From contig JAISAO010000038.1 of assembly GCA_031266665.1 (NCBI GenBank), positions 1 to 64,000 on the forward strand: DNA of 64,000 nt. Direction: 5' to 3'. A model generated the notes under the pieces. It did no database searches and had not been told where the DNA came from. It saw nothing but the letters and a program-made list of their open reading frames with translations. Below are positions 25,955 to 37,616 of the stretch, piece after piece (positions within the stretch are counted from its first letter, which is position 1; every line of letters begins with the position of its first letter). The DNA is from Propionibacteriaceae bacterium. GTDB taxonomy: Bacteria > Actinomycetota > Actinomycetes > Propionibacteriales > Propionibacteriaceae. The position numbers were made by a program, and so were the translations under genes.

Positions 25955-26833
25955 TCACGCTCCGTCGAGCCATTGGCGGATCAGGCGATGGGCGATGGAC
26001 GGGGGGCCGGGCAGGGTCAGCCGACCCTGGGCGATGGCGGCCCTGGCCTGGGAGCGGGTGAACCAGTCGGCGGCCACAATCTCGCCGCCGTCCGGGACGA
26101 TGGCGCTGTCCAGCGCGTGGGCGGTGAAGCCGAGCATGAGCGAGCGGGGGAAGGGCCAGGGCTGGGAGAAGGCGTAGGCGATCTGGTCCACCACCAGGCC
26201 GACCTCCTCCCCGACCTCGCGCCACACGGCCCGCTCGGGCGTCTCGCCGGCCTCGACGAAGCCCGCCAGGATGGAGCGGCGACCCTCGGGCCAGACCGCT
26301 TGGCGGGCCAATAGGAGCCGGTCGGCGTCGTCGCGCACGGCCACGATGACGGCTGGGTCGGTCCGGGGGAACAATTCGATCTGACAGGCCGGGCAGCAGC
26401 GGGCGGCCCCGGCGGCCGTCACCGTGGTGGCCCCGCCGCAGTTGGGGCAGAAGGTCTCCCGCCGGTGCCACTGCCACAAGGCCGTCGCCGCCCAGACGGC
26501 CTCGGCCCAGCCGGCCTCCAACTGGGGCAGCGCCCGCCGCCACTCGGCCTCGTCGGCCTCGGCCAACCGATCCACGAAAACCGCCCCGGCGTCGTCCGAT
26601 TCCTCAGTCCCGGCCTGGGTCGGCTCCGCGGCCCCGGGGCCGACCAGGCCGACCAACAAGTGACGTTTGGGGTCGAAAGGCACCCCGGTGGTCGGGCGCG
26701 GCTCCAAAGTGGCCAAGTCCAACAAAGAGCCTTGTCGCCACAAGGCCCAGACCAAGGCCTGATCGAGCCGGGCGGCCCGTCCCAGGCGGTCGAAATCAGT
26801 CTTCTCGGCGGCTTCGGCTCCGACTTTCCCCAC
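25955..26833 (-). CDS. nudC: NADH pyrophosphatase, NudC family
   Basis: The 292-residue cytosolic Nudix hydrolase has a variable N-terminal domain (1-120), a zinc site of two Cys pairs (C129, C132, C147, C150), the Nudix box GFVEAGETPE-x5-REVGEEVGL (191-213), and the NudC-specific SQPWPFPRS motif (223-231). NudC hydrolyses NAD(H) and removes NAD caps from RNA. The start is the GTG at 26833, 28 bp from the divergent sua5-like gene. A longer overlapping frame on the same strand is not coding. Confidence 0.9.
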   Translation of the reverse strand: MGKVGAEAAEKTDFDRLGRAARLDQALVWALWRQGSLLDLATLEPRPTTGVPFDPKRHLLVGLVGPGAAEPTQAGTEESDDAGAVFVDRLAEADEAEWRRALPQLEAGWAEAVWAATALWQWHRRETFCPNCGGATTVTAAGAARCCPACQIELFPRTDPAVIVAVRDDADRLLLARQAVWPEGRRSILAGFVEAGETPERAVWREVGEEVGLVVDQIAYAFSQPWPFPRSLMLGFTAHALDSAIVPDGGEIVAADWFTRSQARAAIAQGRLTLPGPPSIAHRLIRQWLDGA

Positions 26834-26861
26834 AGCTTCATCCTAAGTCGGGCGTGGCAGG

Positions 26862-27479
26862 ATGAATCCCGTGATGATGGGGGACGACGGGCTGGTCGAG
26901 GCGGTGCTGGCGGTCCTGCGCCGCGATGACTGCGTCGTTCTGCCGACCGACACGGTCTACGGCCTGGCCGCGCTGGCCGGCTCGGCCCGGGCGGTCCAGC
27001 GGCTGCAGGCGGCCAAGGGTCGGGGCGACGACTTCCCGCCGCCGGTCCTGGTGGCCGACCTGGCGGCGGTCGAGTCTTGGACGGGTCCGTTGCCGCCGGC
27101 CGCCGGACGCTTGGCCGAGGCCTATTGGCCGGGGCCGTTGACCCTGGTCCTGCCCTTGGCCCCCACCGCCCCGCCGCTGGCTCGGCCGCCGGGCGCGGAG
27201 ATCGCCTGGCGCGTCCCCGACCACCCGGAACTGCGTCAGTTGCTGCGGGCCACCGGACCCCTGGCGACCTCCAGCGCCAACCGCCACGGCCACCCCGCCG
27301 CCACCACCGTGGACCAGGCGCGGCGCCAGTTGGGCCGCAGCGTCGCCCTCTACGTCGACGGCGGGCCGACCCCCGGCCCGACCCCCTCGACCGTCGTCGC
27401 CCTGGCGCCGGATGGCCCCCGCGTGTTGCGCCCCGGCCGGCTGAGTCCGGCCGATATCGCCTGGGCGGTGGCCGGCTAG
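26862..27479 (+). CDS. L-threonylcarbamoyladenylate synthase (Sua5/YrdC family)
   Basis: The 205-residue YrdC-domain protein makes threonylcarbamoyl-AMP for the t6A37 modification of tRNAs that read ANN codons. Visible motifs are LPTDTVYGLAALAG (about 26-39), the KxR element in AAKGRGD, WPGPLTLVL, and TSSAN followed by GHPAATT. There is no C-terminal Sua5 domain, so it is the short form. This gene commonly sits just upstream of wecA and the atp operon in actinobacteria. Translation may start at 26862 or at the in-frame ATG at 26874 or 26877. Confidence 0.9.
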   Translation: MNPVMMGDDGLVEAVLAVLRRDDCVVLPTDTVYGLAALAGSARAVQRLQAAKGRGDDFPPPVLVADLAAVESWTGPLPPAAGRLAEAYWPGPLTLVLPLAPTAPPLARPPGAEIAWRVPDHPELRQLLRATGPLATSSANRHGHPAATTVDQARRQLGRSVALYVDGGPTPGPTPSTVVALAPDGPRVLRPGRLSPADIAWAVAG

Positions 27480-28640
27480 ATGCGTGAATATCTCCTGGTT
27501 CTATTGACGGGCCTGGCCGTCACCTTCGTCCTGGCCCCGGCCGGCCGCTCCCTGGCCCTGCGCCTCGGGGCCGTGGCCCGCCCCCGGGGGCGCGATGTCC
27601 ACCAGTTGGCCGTGCCCTACTTCGGCGGCCTGGCCATGTTCGGCGGGGTGGCGGCGGCCTTCCTGCTGGCCAGCCGGCTGCCCTTCCTGTCGCGCTACGA
27701 CTATGTCTCCCGGGAGTCCTGGGCCATCCTGGGCGGCGCCGCCGTCATCTGCCTGGTGGGAGTCCTGGACGACTTGTTCGACCTGTCCCCGCTGCTCAAA
27801 GCCGCCGGCCAGGTTTTGGCCGCCGGCGTCACCGTGCTGGGCGGCGTCAGACTGCTGTGGATCCCGTGGCCCGGCATGATCATCTCGCTGGAGCGCACCA
27901 CCTCCATCCTGGTGACGGTCTTCGTCGTCTTCCTGGTGGCCAACGCCATCAACTTCATCGACGGCCTGGACGGTCTGGCGGCCGGCGTCGTCGCTATCGG
28001 CGCCGGGGCCTTCTTCATCTACGCCTACCGCCTGACCGTGGCCGAGAACCTGGTCCGGGCCACCACCGCCTCCCTGGTGACGGTGGCCATTTGCGGCGTC
28101 TGCCTGGGCTATCTGCCGCATAATTTCCATCCGGCCAAGATGTTCATGGGCGACTCCGGGTCGATGCTGTTGGGCTTGTTGATGGCCACCTCGGCCATCT
28201 CCTTGACCGGCCAATTGGACCTTGACCCCTACAACCTGGCCCACGACTCGCTGGGCACCGCCCTGATGCCGCTGATCCTGCCCCTGGCCGTCTTGGCCCT
28301 GCCCCTGATCGACTTGGCGCTGGCCTTCGTCCGCCGCACCGCTCGCCGCGAGTGGTGGTTCAAGGCGGACAAGTCCCATCTCCACCACCGGCTGATCCAG
28401 ATGGGCCATTCCCACATCGGCGCGGTCTGGCTGATGTACGCCTGGTCCGCCTTGGTGGCCTTCGGCTTGCTCGGCCTGGGGCTGTGGCCCTCCTGGGGCA
28501 TGGTCGTGGTGGTGGTGGTGGTCCTGGTGGGCGTGGCCGCCGTCACCCTATGGCCGCTGCGCCACATTCCGCCGGCCGACGGCGGCCGGACCGCCGCCCG
28601 TCAACTGGCCGAGCGCGTCCGCCGGCCGCCGTCCCCCTGA
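27480..28640 (+). CDS. wecA: Undecaprenyl-phosphate GlcNAc-1-phosphate transferase
   Basis: The 386-residue integral membrane protein has about ten helices. It transfers sugar-1-phosphate from a UDP sugar to undecaprenyl phosphate, beginning cell-wall polymer synthesis. Conserved acidic motifs are VGVLDDLFD (Asp97, Asp98), NAINFIDGLDGLA, MFMGDSGSM and the cytoplasmic HLHHRL. The last mark it as the WecA/TagO branch rather than MraY. Its ATG directly follows the upstream stop codon (TAGATG), so the two genes are coupled. The C-terminus adds a basic cytoplasmic tail. Confidence 0.92.
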   Translation: MREYLLVLLTGLAVTFVLAPAGRSLALRLGAVARPRGRDVHQLAVPYFGGLAMFGGVAAAFLLASRLPFLSRYDYVSRESWAILGGAAVICLVGVLDDLFDLSPLLKAAGQVLAAGVTVLGGVRLLWIPWPGMIISLERTTSILVTVFVVFLVANAINFIDGLDGLAAGVVAIGAGAFFIYAYRLTVAENLVRATTASLVTVAICGVCLGYLPHNFHPAKMFMGDSGSMLLGLLMATSAISLTGQLDLDPYNLAHDSLGTALMPLILPLAVLALPLIDLALAFVRRTARREWWFKADKSHLHHRLIQMGHSHIGAVWLMYAWSALVAFGLLGLGLWPSWGMVVVVVVVLVGVAAVTLWPLRHIPPADGGRTAARQLAERVRRPPSP

Positions 28641-28662
28641 TGGCCCCTCTGATGGCACTCTG

Positions 28663-29097
28663 ATGGCCGAGCCATATTGGCTGGTCGCCTTGGGGCGACG
28701 CCTGGGCCTGGCGGCGGGCGTCGCGGCCGTCGCGGCCGGCGCGGCCGTCGCCTTGCTGGGGTGGGTTTGGGCCGGACCCGGGGCCGGCTGGGCGGCCGGG
28801 GCCGGGGCCGGGTCCGCCGGCTTGTTCTTCGCCCTGGGCCACATCGTCCAACTGTTGGTGGCCCGGCGGCGGCCCAGCTTGATCCTGGCGGCCTCCTTGA
28901 CCGTCTACGCCACCCAGGTGGGGTTGGCCAGCCTGATGCTGGCCCGGCTGGTCGGGCTGGGGCTGGATCGGGGCTGGCTGGTGGGCGGCCTGACGGTGGC
29001 TGTCGTCGGCTGGCTGGCGGGCTTGATCCAGGCCTTCCGCCGCGCCCGCCGACCAGTCTTCGACCCTCCCTCCGGGCCCAGTCCGGGCGAACTGTGA
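28663..29097 (+). CDS. atpI: AtpI-like small membrane protein
   Basis: The 144-residue protein has four hydrophobic segments in the pattern of ATP synthase protein I: a Gly/Ala-rich pair (residues 12-55), LFFALGHIVQLLV, and LILAASLTVYATQVGLASLM, then a last helix and a basic tail (AFRRARRP). AtpI is a non-structural factor thought to help assemble the c-ring or supply Mg. The call rests on length, topology and position immediately before atpB; sequence similarity in this family is weak. Confidence 0.75.
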   Translation: MAEPYWLVALGRRLGLAAGVAAVAAGAAVALLGWVWAGPGAGWAAGAGAGSAGLFFALGHIVQLLVARRRPSLILAASLTVYATQVGLASLMLARLVGLGLDRGWLVGGLTVAVVGWLAGLIQAFRRARRPVFDPPSGPSPGEL

Positions 29098-29352
29098 CTT
29101 CGGCCCCGCAGCCTGATAGATTGCCCGCGATGAGCGATCCGAGAGGCAGTGGGGGCGGCGTCGTGGCCGCCCGACCAGATGTCCGCCGCCGAGGTGGAGG
29201 GCGGCCTCTGGCAACGTCCGGCCGCTCGGCCGGGCCGTCGAGGATCGTCTTCGGCATCGCTCCCGCCGTCGGGCGCCGCGCCGAGCCAAACCGATCCGAA
29301 TAGTCCGCATAGATAGTCCCCGGCCTGACGGCCGACTGGTGAAGGAGAGGGT

Positions 29353-30240
29353 ATGGGTCCTGTGGGCCTGTGGCCGCTAGAAGGCGAGGCGCCGCAGTTC
29401 GGGGTGGCCGCTTTCGACTCGCGCCCGCTGTTCCCCTCCGCCGCCTGGAAGGACTGGCAAGCCTGTCAGGCGACCGCCGCCGAGGGCGTGGTCTGTCCTT
29501 CGAACCCGACCTGGAGCGATATCTGGGTGACCAACCACATCGCCCAAGCCGTCATCGCCGCCATACTGGTGATCGGCTTCTGGCTGGTGGTCTCGGCCCG
29601 GGGCCAGGTCGTCCCGGGGAAGCGCCAGTTCCTGGGCGAAATGGCCTACAACCTGATCCGCAACAGTGTGGCCCGCGACATCATCGGCCGCGACTACCAC
29701 AAATACGTCCCCTACCTGGTCGCCCTGTTCAGCTTCATCCTGATCAACAACCTATTCGGCCAGACCTTCTTGTTCATGTTCCCGACCTTCTCCAAGATCG
29801 GCTTCGCCTGGGGGCTGGCGATCTGCTCCTGGCTGCTCTACAACGGCGCCGGGATCAGGCGCAAGGGCTTCCTGGGCTATCTCAAGTCCGCCACCATCCC
29901 GGCCGGCGTGCCGGTCTGGCTGCTACCCCTGATCATCCCCTTGGAGTTCCTCTCCAACATCATCGTCCGGCCGGTGACGCTGGGGCTGCGCCTGTTCGCC
30001 AACTTGTTCGCCGGCCATCTGGTGGTCATGGTCTTCGTGGTCGGCGGCTCCTGGCTGCTGCTATCGACCAGCCAGTCCTCGGCCGAGTGGTCGCCGATCT
30101 GGAACGTGGCCGGCGGGTTGTCCCTGCTGCTGTCCTTCTTCGTCTTCGCCATCGAATTGCTGGTGGCCTGCCTCCAAGCTTATATTTTCACCGTCTTGAC
30201 GGCTCAATACGTGGCCTCGTCGCTGGCCCAGGAACACTGA
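29353..30240 (+). CDS. atpB: ATP synthase F0 subunit a
   Basis: The 295-residue membrane protein forms the proton path with the c-ring. The key arginine lies in the conserved block [17 protein letters not shown] (about residues 203-219), and a glutamate follows in [18 protein letters not shown]. Five to six helices are visible. AAGGAGAGG at 29341-29350 is a strong ribosome-binding site. The 255-bp gap before it holds only a doubtful 57-codon frame. It is the first structural gene of the atpBEFHAGDC operon. Confidence 0.96.
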   Translation: MGPVGLWPLEGEAPQFGVAAFDSRPLFPSAAWKDWQACQATAAEGVVCPSNPTWSDIWVTNHIAQAVIAAILVIGFWLVVSARGQVVPGKRQFLGEMAYNLIRNSVARDIIGRDYHKYVPYLVALFSFILINNLFGQTFLFMFPTFSKIGFAWGLAICSWLLYNGAGIRRKGFLGYLKSATIPAGVPVWLLPLIIPLEFLSNIIVRPVTLGLRLFANLFAGHLVVMVFVVGGSWLLLSTSQSSAEWSPIWNVAGGLSLLLSFFVFAIELLVACLQAYIFTVLTAQYVASSLAQEH

Positions 30241-30277
30241 TCTTCGGGCAAGCCCGAAAAATCCCGAAAGGAAAGTC

Positions 30278-30499
30278 ATGAATCCGCTGGAAATCGCTGG
30301 CTCGATCAACATGATCGGCTACGGCCTCGCCACCTTGGGCCCGGCCCTGGGCGTGGCCTGGATCTTCGCCTCCGTCATCCAGGGCACGGCCCGTCAGCCC
30401 GAGGCCCGGGGGGCCATGCTGTCGACCGCTTGGATCGGCTTCGCCGTGGTCGAGGCCCTGGCCATCATCGGTATCGCCTTGGCCTTCATCCTGTCATGA
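30278..30499 (+). CDS. atpE: ATP synthase F0 subunit c
   Basis: The 73-residue helical hairpin has a Gly/Ala-rich first helix ([20 protein letters not shown]), the polar loop ARQPEARG, and a second helix with the proton-carrying glutamate in [10 protein letters not shown]. Nothing around that residue suggests sodium specificity. A GGAAAG site precedes the ATG. The stop codon overlaps the start of atpF. Confidence 0.96.
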   Translation: MNPLEIAGSINMIGYGLATLGPALGVAWIFASVIQGTARQPEARGAMLSTAWIGFAVVEALAIIGIALAFILS

Positions 30500-31029
30500 T
30501 GACCGCGTTCGAGCTCGATCTCGGACCGCTGCTGCCCGAGCACCTGTCCGAGCTGGTGGTCGGCGTCGTCTTGTTGGTCATCATCTGGGCGGTGGTGGTG
30601 AAAGTGGTGGCGCCGCGCTTCGAGGACACCTACGAGCGCCGGACGGCCGTCACCCGGGGGGCCATCGAGGAGGCCGAGCGCCAGCAGGCCGAGGCCCAGG
30701 CGGCCCTGGCCCGTTACAACGCCCAGCTGGCCCAGGCCCAGGACGAGGCCCAGGCCATCCGCCAGCAGGCCCGCGACGAGTCGGTCCAGATCAAACAGCA
30801 GGCCGTGGAACGGGCCGAGGCCGAGGCCGCCCGGGTGGCGACCGCCGCCCGGGCCCAGCTCGAGGCCGAGCGGGGCAAGGCCACGACCGAGTTGCGGGGC
30901 GAGATCGGCGGCCTGGCCACCGTCCTGGCCGAGCGCATCCTGGGCGAGGTCCTGACCGACGACCAGCGGGCCTCCCGGGCGGTCGACCGTTTCCTGGCCG
31001 ACCTCGACCAGCAGCCGGCGCGGGTCTAG
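30496..31029 (+). CDS. atpF: ATP synthase F0 subunit b
   Basis: From the ATG at 30496, which overlaps the atpE stop (ATGATGA region; 30499 is an alternative), the protein is 177 residues. One N-terminal membrane helix ([19 protein letters not shown]) is followed by a long Ala/Glu/Gln-rich helix for dimerisation and a C-terminal region ([20 protein letters not shown]) that contacts delta. It is the peripheral stalk. An open frame upstream of the ATG is antisense to nothing and simply overlaps atpE. Confidence 0.95.
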   Translation: MMTAFELDLGPLLPEHLSELVVGVVLLVIIWAVVVKVVAPRFEDTYERRTAVTRGAIEEAERQQAEAQAALARYNAQLAQAQDEAQAIRQQARDESVQIKQQAVERAEAEAARVATAARAQLEAERGKATTELRGEIGGLATVLAERILGEVLTDDQRASRAVDRFLADLDQQPARV

Positions 31030-31032
31030 GCC

Positions 31033-31824
31033 ATGGCCGTCGCCCTGTCCTCGGCCCAGGCCCTCGACGACGCCCTGACGGCTGTGGCCGGCGACGGTCA
31101 GACCGCCCAGGAGCTGTTGGCGGCGGCCGGTCTGCTGGACCGCGACCCCTTCCTGCGCCGCGCCCTGTCCGACCCGGCTGCCCCCTCCGAGGCCCGCCGC
31201 CAGGTGGCCGGCGCCCTCTTCCGGGGCCGGCTGTCGGCGGCGGCGCTGAGCCTGCTGCAGACGGCGGCGGGCCAAAGCTGGCCCGACGGCCTGGCCCTGG
31301 CCCGGGCCCTGGAGCGTCAGGGGGTGAGGGCGGTCTGGCTCTGGGCCCAGGCCGTCGGCAACCTCGACCGGGTGATGGACGAGTTGTTCACCGCCGGCCG
31401 CTTGATCTCCCAAGACCCCGAGTTGCGCCGGGCCGTGACCGACGCCGCCGCCGCCGCCGCTCCCCGCCGCGAGCTGGTGCGCCGATTGTTGGCCGGTCGG
31501 GTCGAGCCTCAGACCCTGGTTCTGGCCGAGCACGCCGCTCTCAACGGCCACGCCACCTTCGAGGACGTCGTGCGGCGCGACCTGGCCCAGGCCGGCCGCT
31601 TGCGCGGCGTCGAGGTGGCCGTGGCCACTTCGGCCCGACCTTTGTCCGAGTCCCAGCGGGTCCGCCTGGCCGCCGCCCTGACGGCTCGGGCCGGCCGGCC
31701 GGTGGCCTTGGAGGAGGTTGTCGACCCGGCGGTCGTCGGCGGGGTCAAAGTCGAATTGGGCGACGAGGTCATCGACGGCACCCTGACGGCCCGCCTGGGC
31801 GCGGCCCGTCGCCACCTGACGTGA
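31033..31824 (+). CDS. atpH: ATP synthase F1 subunit delta
   Basis: The 263-residue protein is the usual longer actinobacterial delta, not the b-delta fusion of mycobacteria. The N-terminal half is the helical alpha-binding domain ([20 protein letters not shown]). The C-terminal half ends in the conserved [20 protein letters not shown] followed by RLGAARRHL. It links the b stalk to the top of F1. A 3-bp gap separates it from atpF. Confidence 0.94.
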   Translation: MAVALSSAQALDDALTAVAGDGQTAQELLAAAGLLDRDPFLRRALSDPAAPSEARRQVAGALFRGRLSAAALSLLQTAAGQSWPDGLALARALERQGVRAVWLWAQAVGNLDRVMDELFTAGRLISQDPELRRAVTDAAAAAAPRRELVRRLLAGRVEPQTLVLAEHAALNGHATFEDVVRRDLAQAGRLRGVEVAVATSARPLSESQRVRLAAALTARAGRPVALEEVVDPAVVGGVKVELGDEVIDGTLTARLGAARRHLT

Positions 31825-31852
31825 GTATCGAACTAGAGCAAAGGACTTTTCA

Positions 31853-33484
<1,632 letters not shown>

Positions 33485-33487
33485 CCG

Positions 33488-34426
33488 ATGGCCGCCAGTC
33501 TGAGGGAGTTGAGGGAGCGCAACCGCTCGGTCCGCGCCACCCAGAAGATCACCCGCGCCATGGAGCTGATCGCGGCCTCCCGCATCACCAAGGCGCAACA
33601 GGCGGCCCAAGAAGCCTTGCCCTACACCAGGGCCTTGAACCGGGCCGTCCGCGACGTCTTGGGCCACGCCGGCGTCTACCACCCGCTGCTGATCAAGGCG
33701 CCGCATCCCCGCCGCAGCGCCGTCTTGGTCCTGGCCTCGGACCGGGGGTTGTCCGGGGCCTATTCGTCCAATGTGCTGCGCAAGGCCGAGGAGTTGTTCC
33801 GAAACTTGGACGACAAGCACAGCGAGCGCCAGCTCTACGTCTGCGGGCGCAAAGCCGTGGACTACTACAAATATCGCTCTAGGCCGATGGCGGACCATTG
33901 GGAGGGTTTCTCCGACCATCCGTCCTACGCCGACGCGGATCTGATCGCCCACGTCTTGATGGAGGCTTTTCTGAGGCCTTACGAGGACGGCGGCGTGGAC
34001 GAGATCAATATCGTCCACACCCGTTTCGTCTCGATGCTGGCCCAGGAGACCAGGGTGCGTCGCCTGCTGCCCCTGGAGGTGGTCGAGGCCGGGGGGGCCG
34101 GCCGGGTCGAGGCCCTGTACGACTTCGAGGCCGACACTGACGGCACGGCTGACGACGCGGCCGACGACGCGGCCTATGGCCTGCTGGACGAGTTGTTGTC
34201 GCTCTACGTCCGCAACCGGATCCACTTCTACCTGATGCAGGCGGCCGCCTCCGAGTTGGCCAGCAAGCAGCGGGCCATGAAGGCCGCCACCGACAACGCC
34301 CAACAGTTGATCGAGGACCTGACCCGTCAGGCCAACCAGGCCCGCCAGAGCCAGATCACCCAGGAAATCACCGAAATCGTCGGCGGCGCCCAGGCGCTGT
34401 CCGAGGTCAAGACCAGGATGGAGTGA
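33488..34426 (+). CDS. atpG: ATP synthase F1 subunit gamma
   Basis: The 312-residue central-stalk subunit has the two conserved terminal helices that form the rotating coiled coil: RNRSVRATQKITRAMELIAA at the start, and NAQQLIEDLTRQANQARQSQ with ITQEITEIVGGAQAL at the end. The middle is the Rossmann-like globular domain (AVLVLASDRGLSGAYSSNV). Residues about 215-240 hold an acidic insert (DTDGTADDAADDAA), slightly longer than usual. It lies 3 bp from atpA and 3 bp from atpD. Confidence 0.96.
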   Translation: MAASLRELRERNRSVRATQKITRAMELIAASRITKAQQAAQEALPYTRALNRAVRDVLGHAGVYHPLLIKAPHPRRSAVLVLASDRGLSGAYSSNVLRKAEELFRNLDDKHSERQLYVCGRKAVDYYKYRSRPMADHWEGFSDHPSYADADLIAHVLMEAFLRPYEDGGVDEINIVHTRFVSMLAQETRVRRLLPLEVVEAGGAGRVEALYDFEADTDGTADDAADDAAYGLLDELLSLYVRNRIHFYLMQAAASELASKQRAMKAATDNAQQLIEDLTRQANQARQSQITQEITEIVGGAQALSEVKTRME

Positions 34427-35896
<1,470 letters not shown>

Positions 35897-35899
35897 GCC

Positions 35900-36304
35900 A
35901 TGGCCGAGAGTTTCAGCGTCGATGTGGTGGCGGCCGACCGCCGGGTCTGGCAGGGACGGGCGACCCAGGTGGTGGCGACCACGGTGACCGGCGAGATCGG
36001 CATCTTGGCCCATCACATCCCGCTGATCGCCGCTCTGGCCCCGGGCCGGGCCGAGATCACGGTCGAAGACGGCCGCCGGATGGCGGTGGCGGTGGCGGGC
36101 GGCTTCCTGTCCGTGTCCGAGGGAGGGGAGACCACTATCATCAGCCCCTACGCCCAATTGGCGGACGAGATCTCGCTGGCCCAGGCCGAGCGGGACCTGC
36201 GCCAGGTCCAGAAGGCGCGCGAGGACGGGGACCTATCGCTCGAGACCGAGCGCCGCTACCACCGGGCACTGGCCCAGGTGAGGGCGGCGGCCCGGAAGGT
36301 CTGA
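35900..36304 (+). CDS. atpC: ATP synthase F1 subunit epsilon
   Basis: The 134-residue subunit has the N-terminal beta-sandwich (VVAADRRVWQGRATQVVA, then GEIGILAHHIPLIAAL) and a C-terminal helical hairpin (EISLAQAERDLRQVQKARED). It couples gamma to the c-ring and can inhibit ATP hydrolysis. Last gene of the canonical operon, 3 bp after atpD. Confidence 0.95.
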   Translation: MAESFSVDVVAADRRVWQGRATQVVATTVTGEIGILAHHIPLIAALAPGRAEITVEDGRRMAVAVAGGFLSVSEGGETTIISPYAQLADEISLAQAERDLRQVQKAREDGDLSLETERRYHRALAQVRAAARKV

Positions 36305-36305
36305 C

Positions 36306-36785
36306 ATGAATTGGTCCGAGTTCGCCCAGACGGTCTTGATCTTGTTGGTCTTGGCCGTCTTCGGCGGTCTCGTCTACCTGGTGTGGCGGCGGCGACGACT
36401 GTGCGCCAGTCGCGGCGCCTTCGAGTGTTACAACCGCCGAGTCGGGGCCAGAGAGGCCGCCCGTTGGCAACACGGCGTCGTCCGCTATCAGGGCGACGCC
36501 GTGGTTTGGTTTCCGTTGCTGGCCTTCGCCTTCAAGCCGCGCCATGTCATCCCCAGACTGCGGGTCAAGATCGGGCAGCGCCGCCGTCCGACCCTGATCG
36601 AACGGGCGCAACTATTCGAGGGCCAGTGCATCGTGCCGATCCAGCCGGGCGACGGCGGCGAGGCCTGCGACTGGGCCATGACCGAGGGCGCCGCCGACGG
36701 CCTGCTGGCCTGGGCCGAGGCCGCCCCCCCGGGCGAGGGCCAATACGGCCACACCGCCCCTCCCGGAGGCGGCGCCAAAGCCTGA
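36306..36785 (+). CDS. DUF2550 membrane protein
   Basis: This 159-residue protein has a single N-terminal helix (TVLILLVLAVFGGLVYLVW) followed by a basic stop-transfer RRRRL and a small domain (GAFECYNRR, WQHGVVRYQGDAVVWFPLLA). DUF2550 proteins directly follow atpC across actinobacteria, and here the ATG begins one base after the atpC stop. The function is unknown; conserved linkage suggests a role near ATP synthase or the membrane. Confidence 0.85.
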   Translation: MNWSEFAQTVLILLVLAVFGGLVYLVWRRRRLCASRGAFECYNRRVGAREAARWQHGVVRYQGDAVVWFPLLAFAFKPRHVIPRLRVKIGQRRRPTLIERAQLFEGQCIVPIQPGDGGEACDWAMTEGAADGLLAWAEAAPPGEGQYGHTAPPGGGAKA

Positions 36786-36846
36786 CCCTGACTGCCCCCT
36801 CCCATCATCAATCGCCGCCCTCTCCGTCACCTCGGCGTCGTCTGTC

Positions 36847-36943
36847 GTCATCCCGGACTTGATCCGGGATCTCGCCTGGTCTGTTTCGGTCATCTCGCCT
36901 CGTTTGTCCAGCGTCATCCCGGACTCGATCCGGGATCTCGCCC
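36847..36943. repeat. Two copies of a GTCATCCCGGACTYGATCCGGGAT palindrome
   Basis: The two units, at about 36847-36876 and 36913-36943, share GTCATCCCGGACT, then T or C, then GATCCGGGATCTCGCC. Each contains the palindrome ATCCCGGA...TCCGGGAT. They fill the gap between the DUF2550 gene and the adenosyltransferase gene. A reverse copy lies at about 25887-25945. The hairpins could act in termination. Confidence 0.7.
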
Positions 36944-36971
36944 GCCCCTGAGTAAGGGTTAGGCTCGGGAC

Positions 36972-37577
36972 ATGGTGAGACTGACCCGGATTTACACCCG
37001 CACCGGCGACCGGGGCCAGACCCGGCTGGTCGATAATTCCCAGACCGCTAAGACGGACCCCAGGATCGAGGCCTACGGCACGGTGGACGAGCTCAACGCC
37101 GTGCTCGGCCTGACGCTGACGGCCGCCCCGACCGAGGCGGTGGCCCAGGTCCTGGCCGTGATACAACAGGAGTTGTTCGACTTGGGGGCCGACCTGGCCC
37201 AACCGGTCGATCCCCAGGCCGAGACGGGCTCGTCCCTGCGCCTGACGGCGGCCCAGGTGGCCCGGTTGGAGGCCTGGTGCGACCAGTTCGGCGACGGCCT
37301 GCCCCCACTGCGCTCCTTCGTCCTGCCGGGCGGGTCGCCCGTCGGCGCCTGGCTCCACCTGGCCCGGACGGTCTGCCGCCGGGCCGAGCGCCAAGCCTGG
37401 CGGGCGGTCGAGAGCCACGGTCTGGCGGGGGAGGGGGCCGCCCCCGGCGGTCTCAACCCCGAGGCCCTGACCTACCTCAACCGCCTGTCCGACCTGTTGT
37501 TCATCCTGTCGCGGGCGGTCACCGGCCCCGAACACGAGATCCTGTGGACCCCGGGCGGCCAGCGCCCCACCTTGTAG
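36972..37577 (+). CDS. pduO: Cob(I)alamin adenosyltransferase, PduO type
   Basis: The 201-residue protein transfers adenosyl from ATP to cob(I)alamin, forming coenzyme B12. Family motifs are the N-terminal TRIYTRTGDRGQTRLVDN (ATP binding), GTVDELNAVLG, SFVLPGGSPVGAWLHLARTV with CRRAER, and YLNRLSDLLFILSRAV. Its place after the atp operon and DUF2550 gene is common in actinobacteria. Complete length; start ATG at 36972. Confidence 0.95.
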   Translation: MVRLTRIYTRTGDRGQTRLVDNSQTAKTDPRIEAYGTVDELNAVLGLTLTAAPTEAVAQVLAVIQQELFDLGADLAQPVDPQAETGSSLRLTAAQVARLEAWCDQFGDGLPPLRSFVLPGGSPVGAWLHLARTVCRRAERQAWRAVESHGLAGEGAAPGGLNPEALTYLNRLSDLLFILSRAVTGPEHEILWTPGGQRPTL

Positions 37578-37616
37578 AGGGCTTGGGCGAGCGGCTCATA
37601 ATCCGCCTCGGAATCA

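Noticed and set aside
29130..29303. A 57-codon frame between atpI and atpB
   Set aside because: It is Arg/Gly/Pro-rich, without a ribosome-binding site or conserved pattern. It is probably leader sequence.
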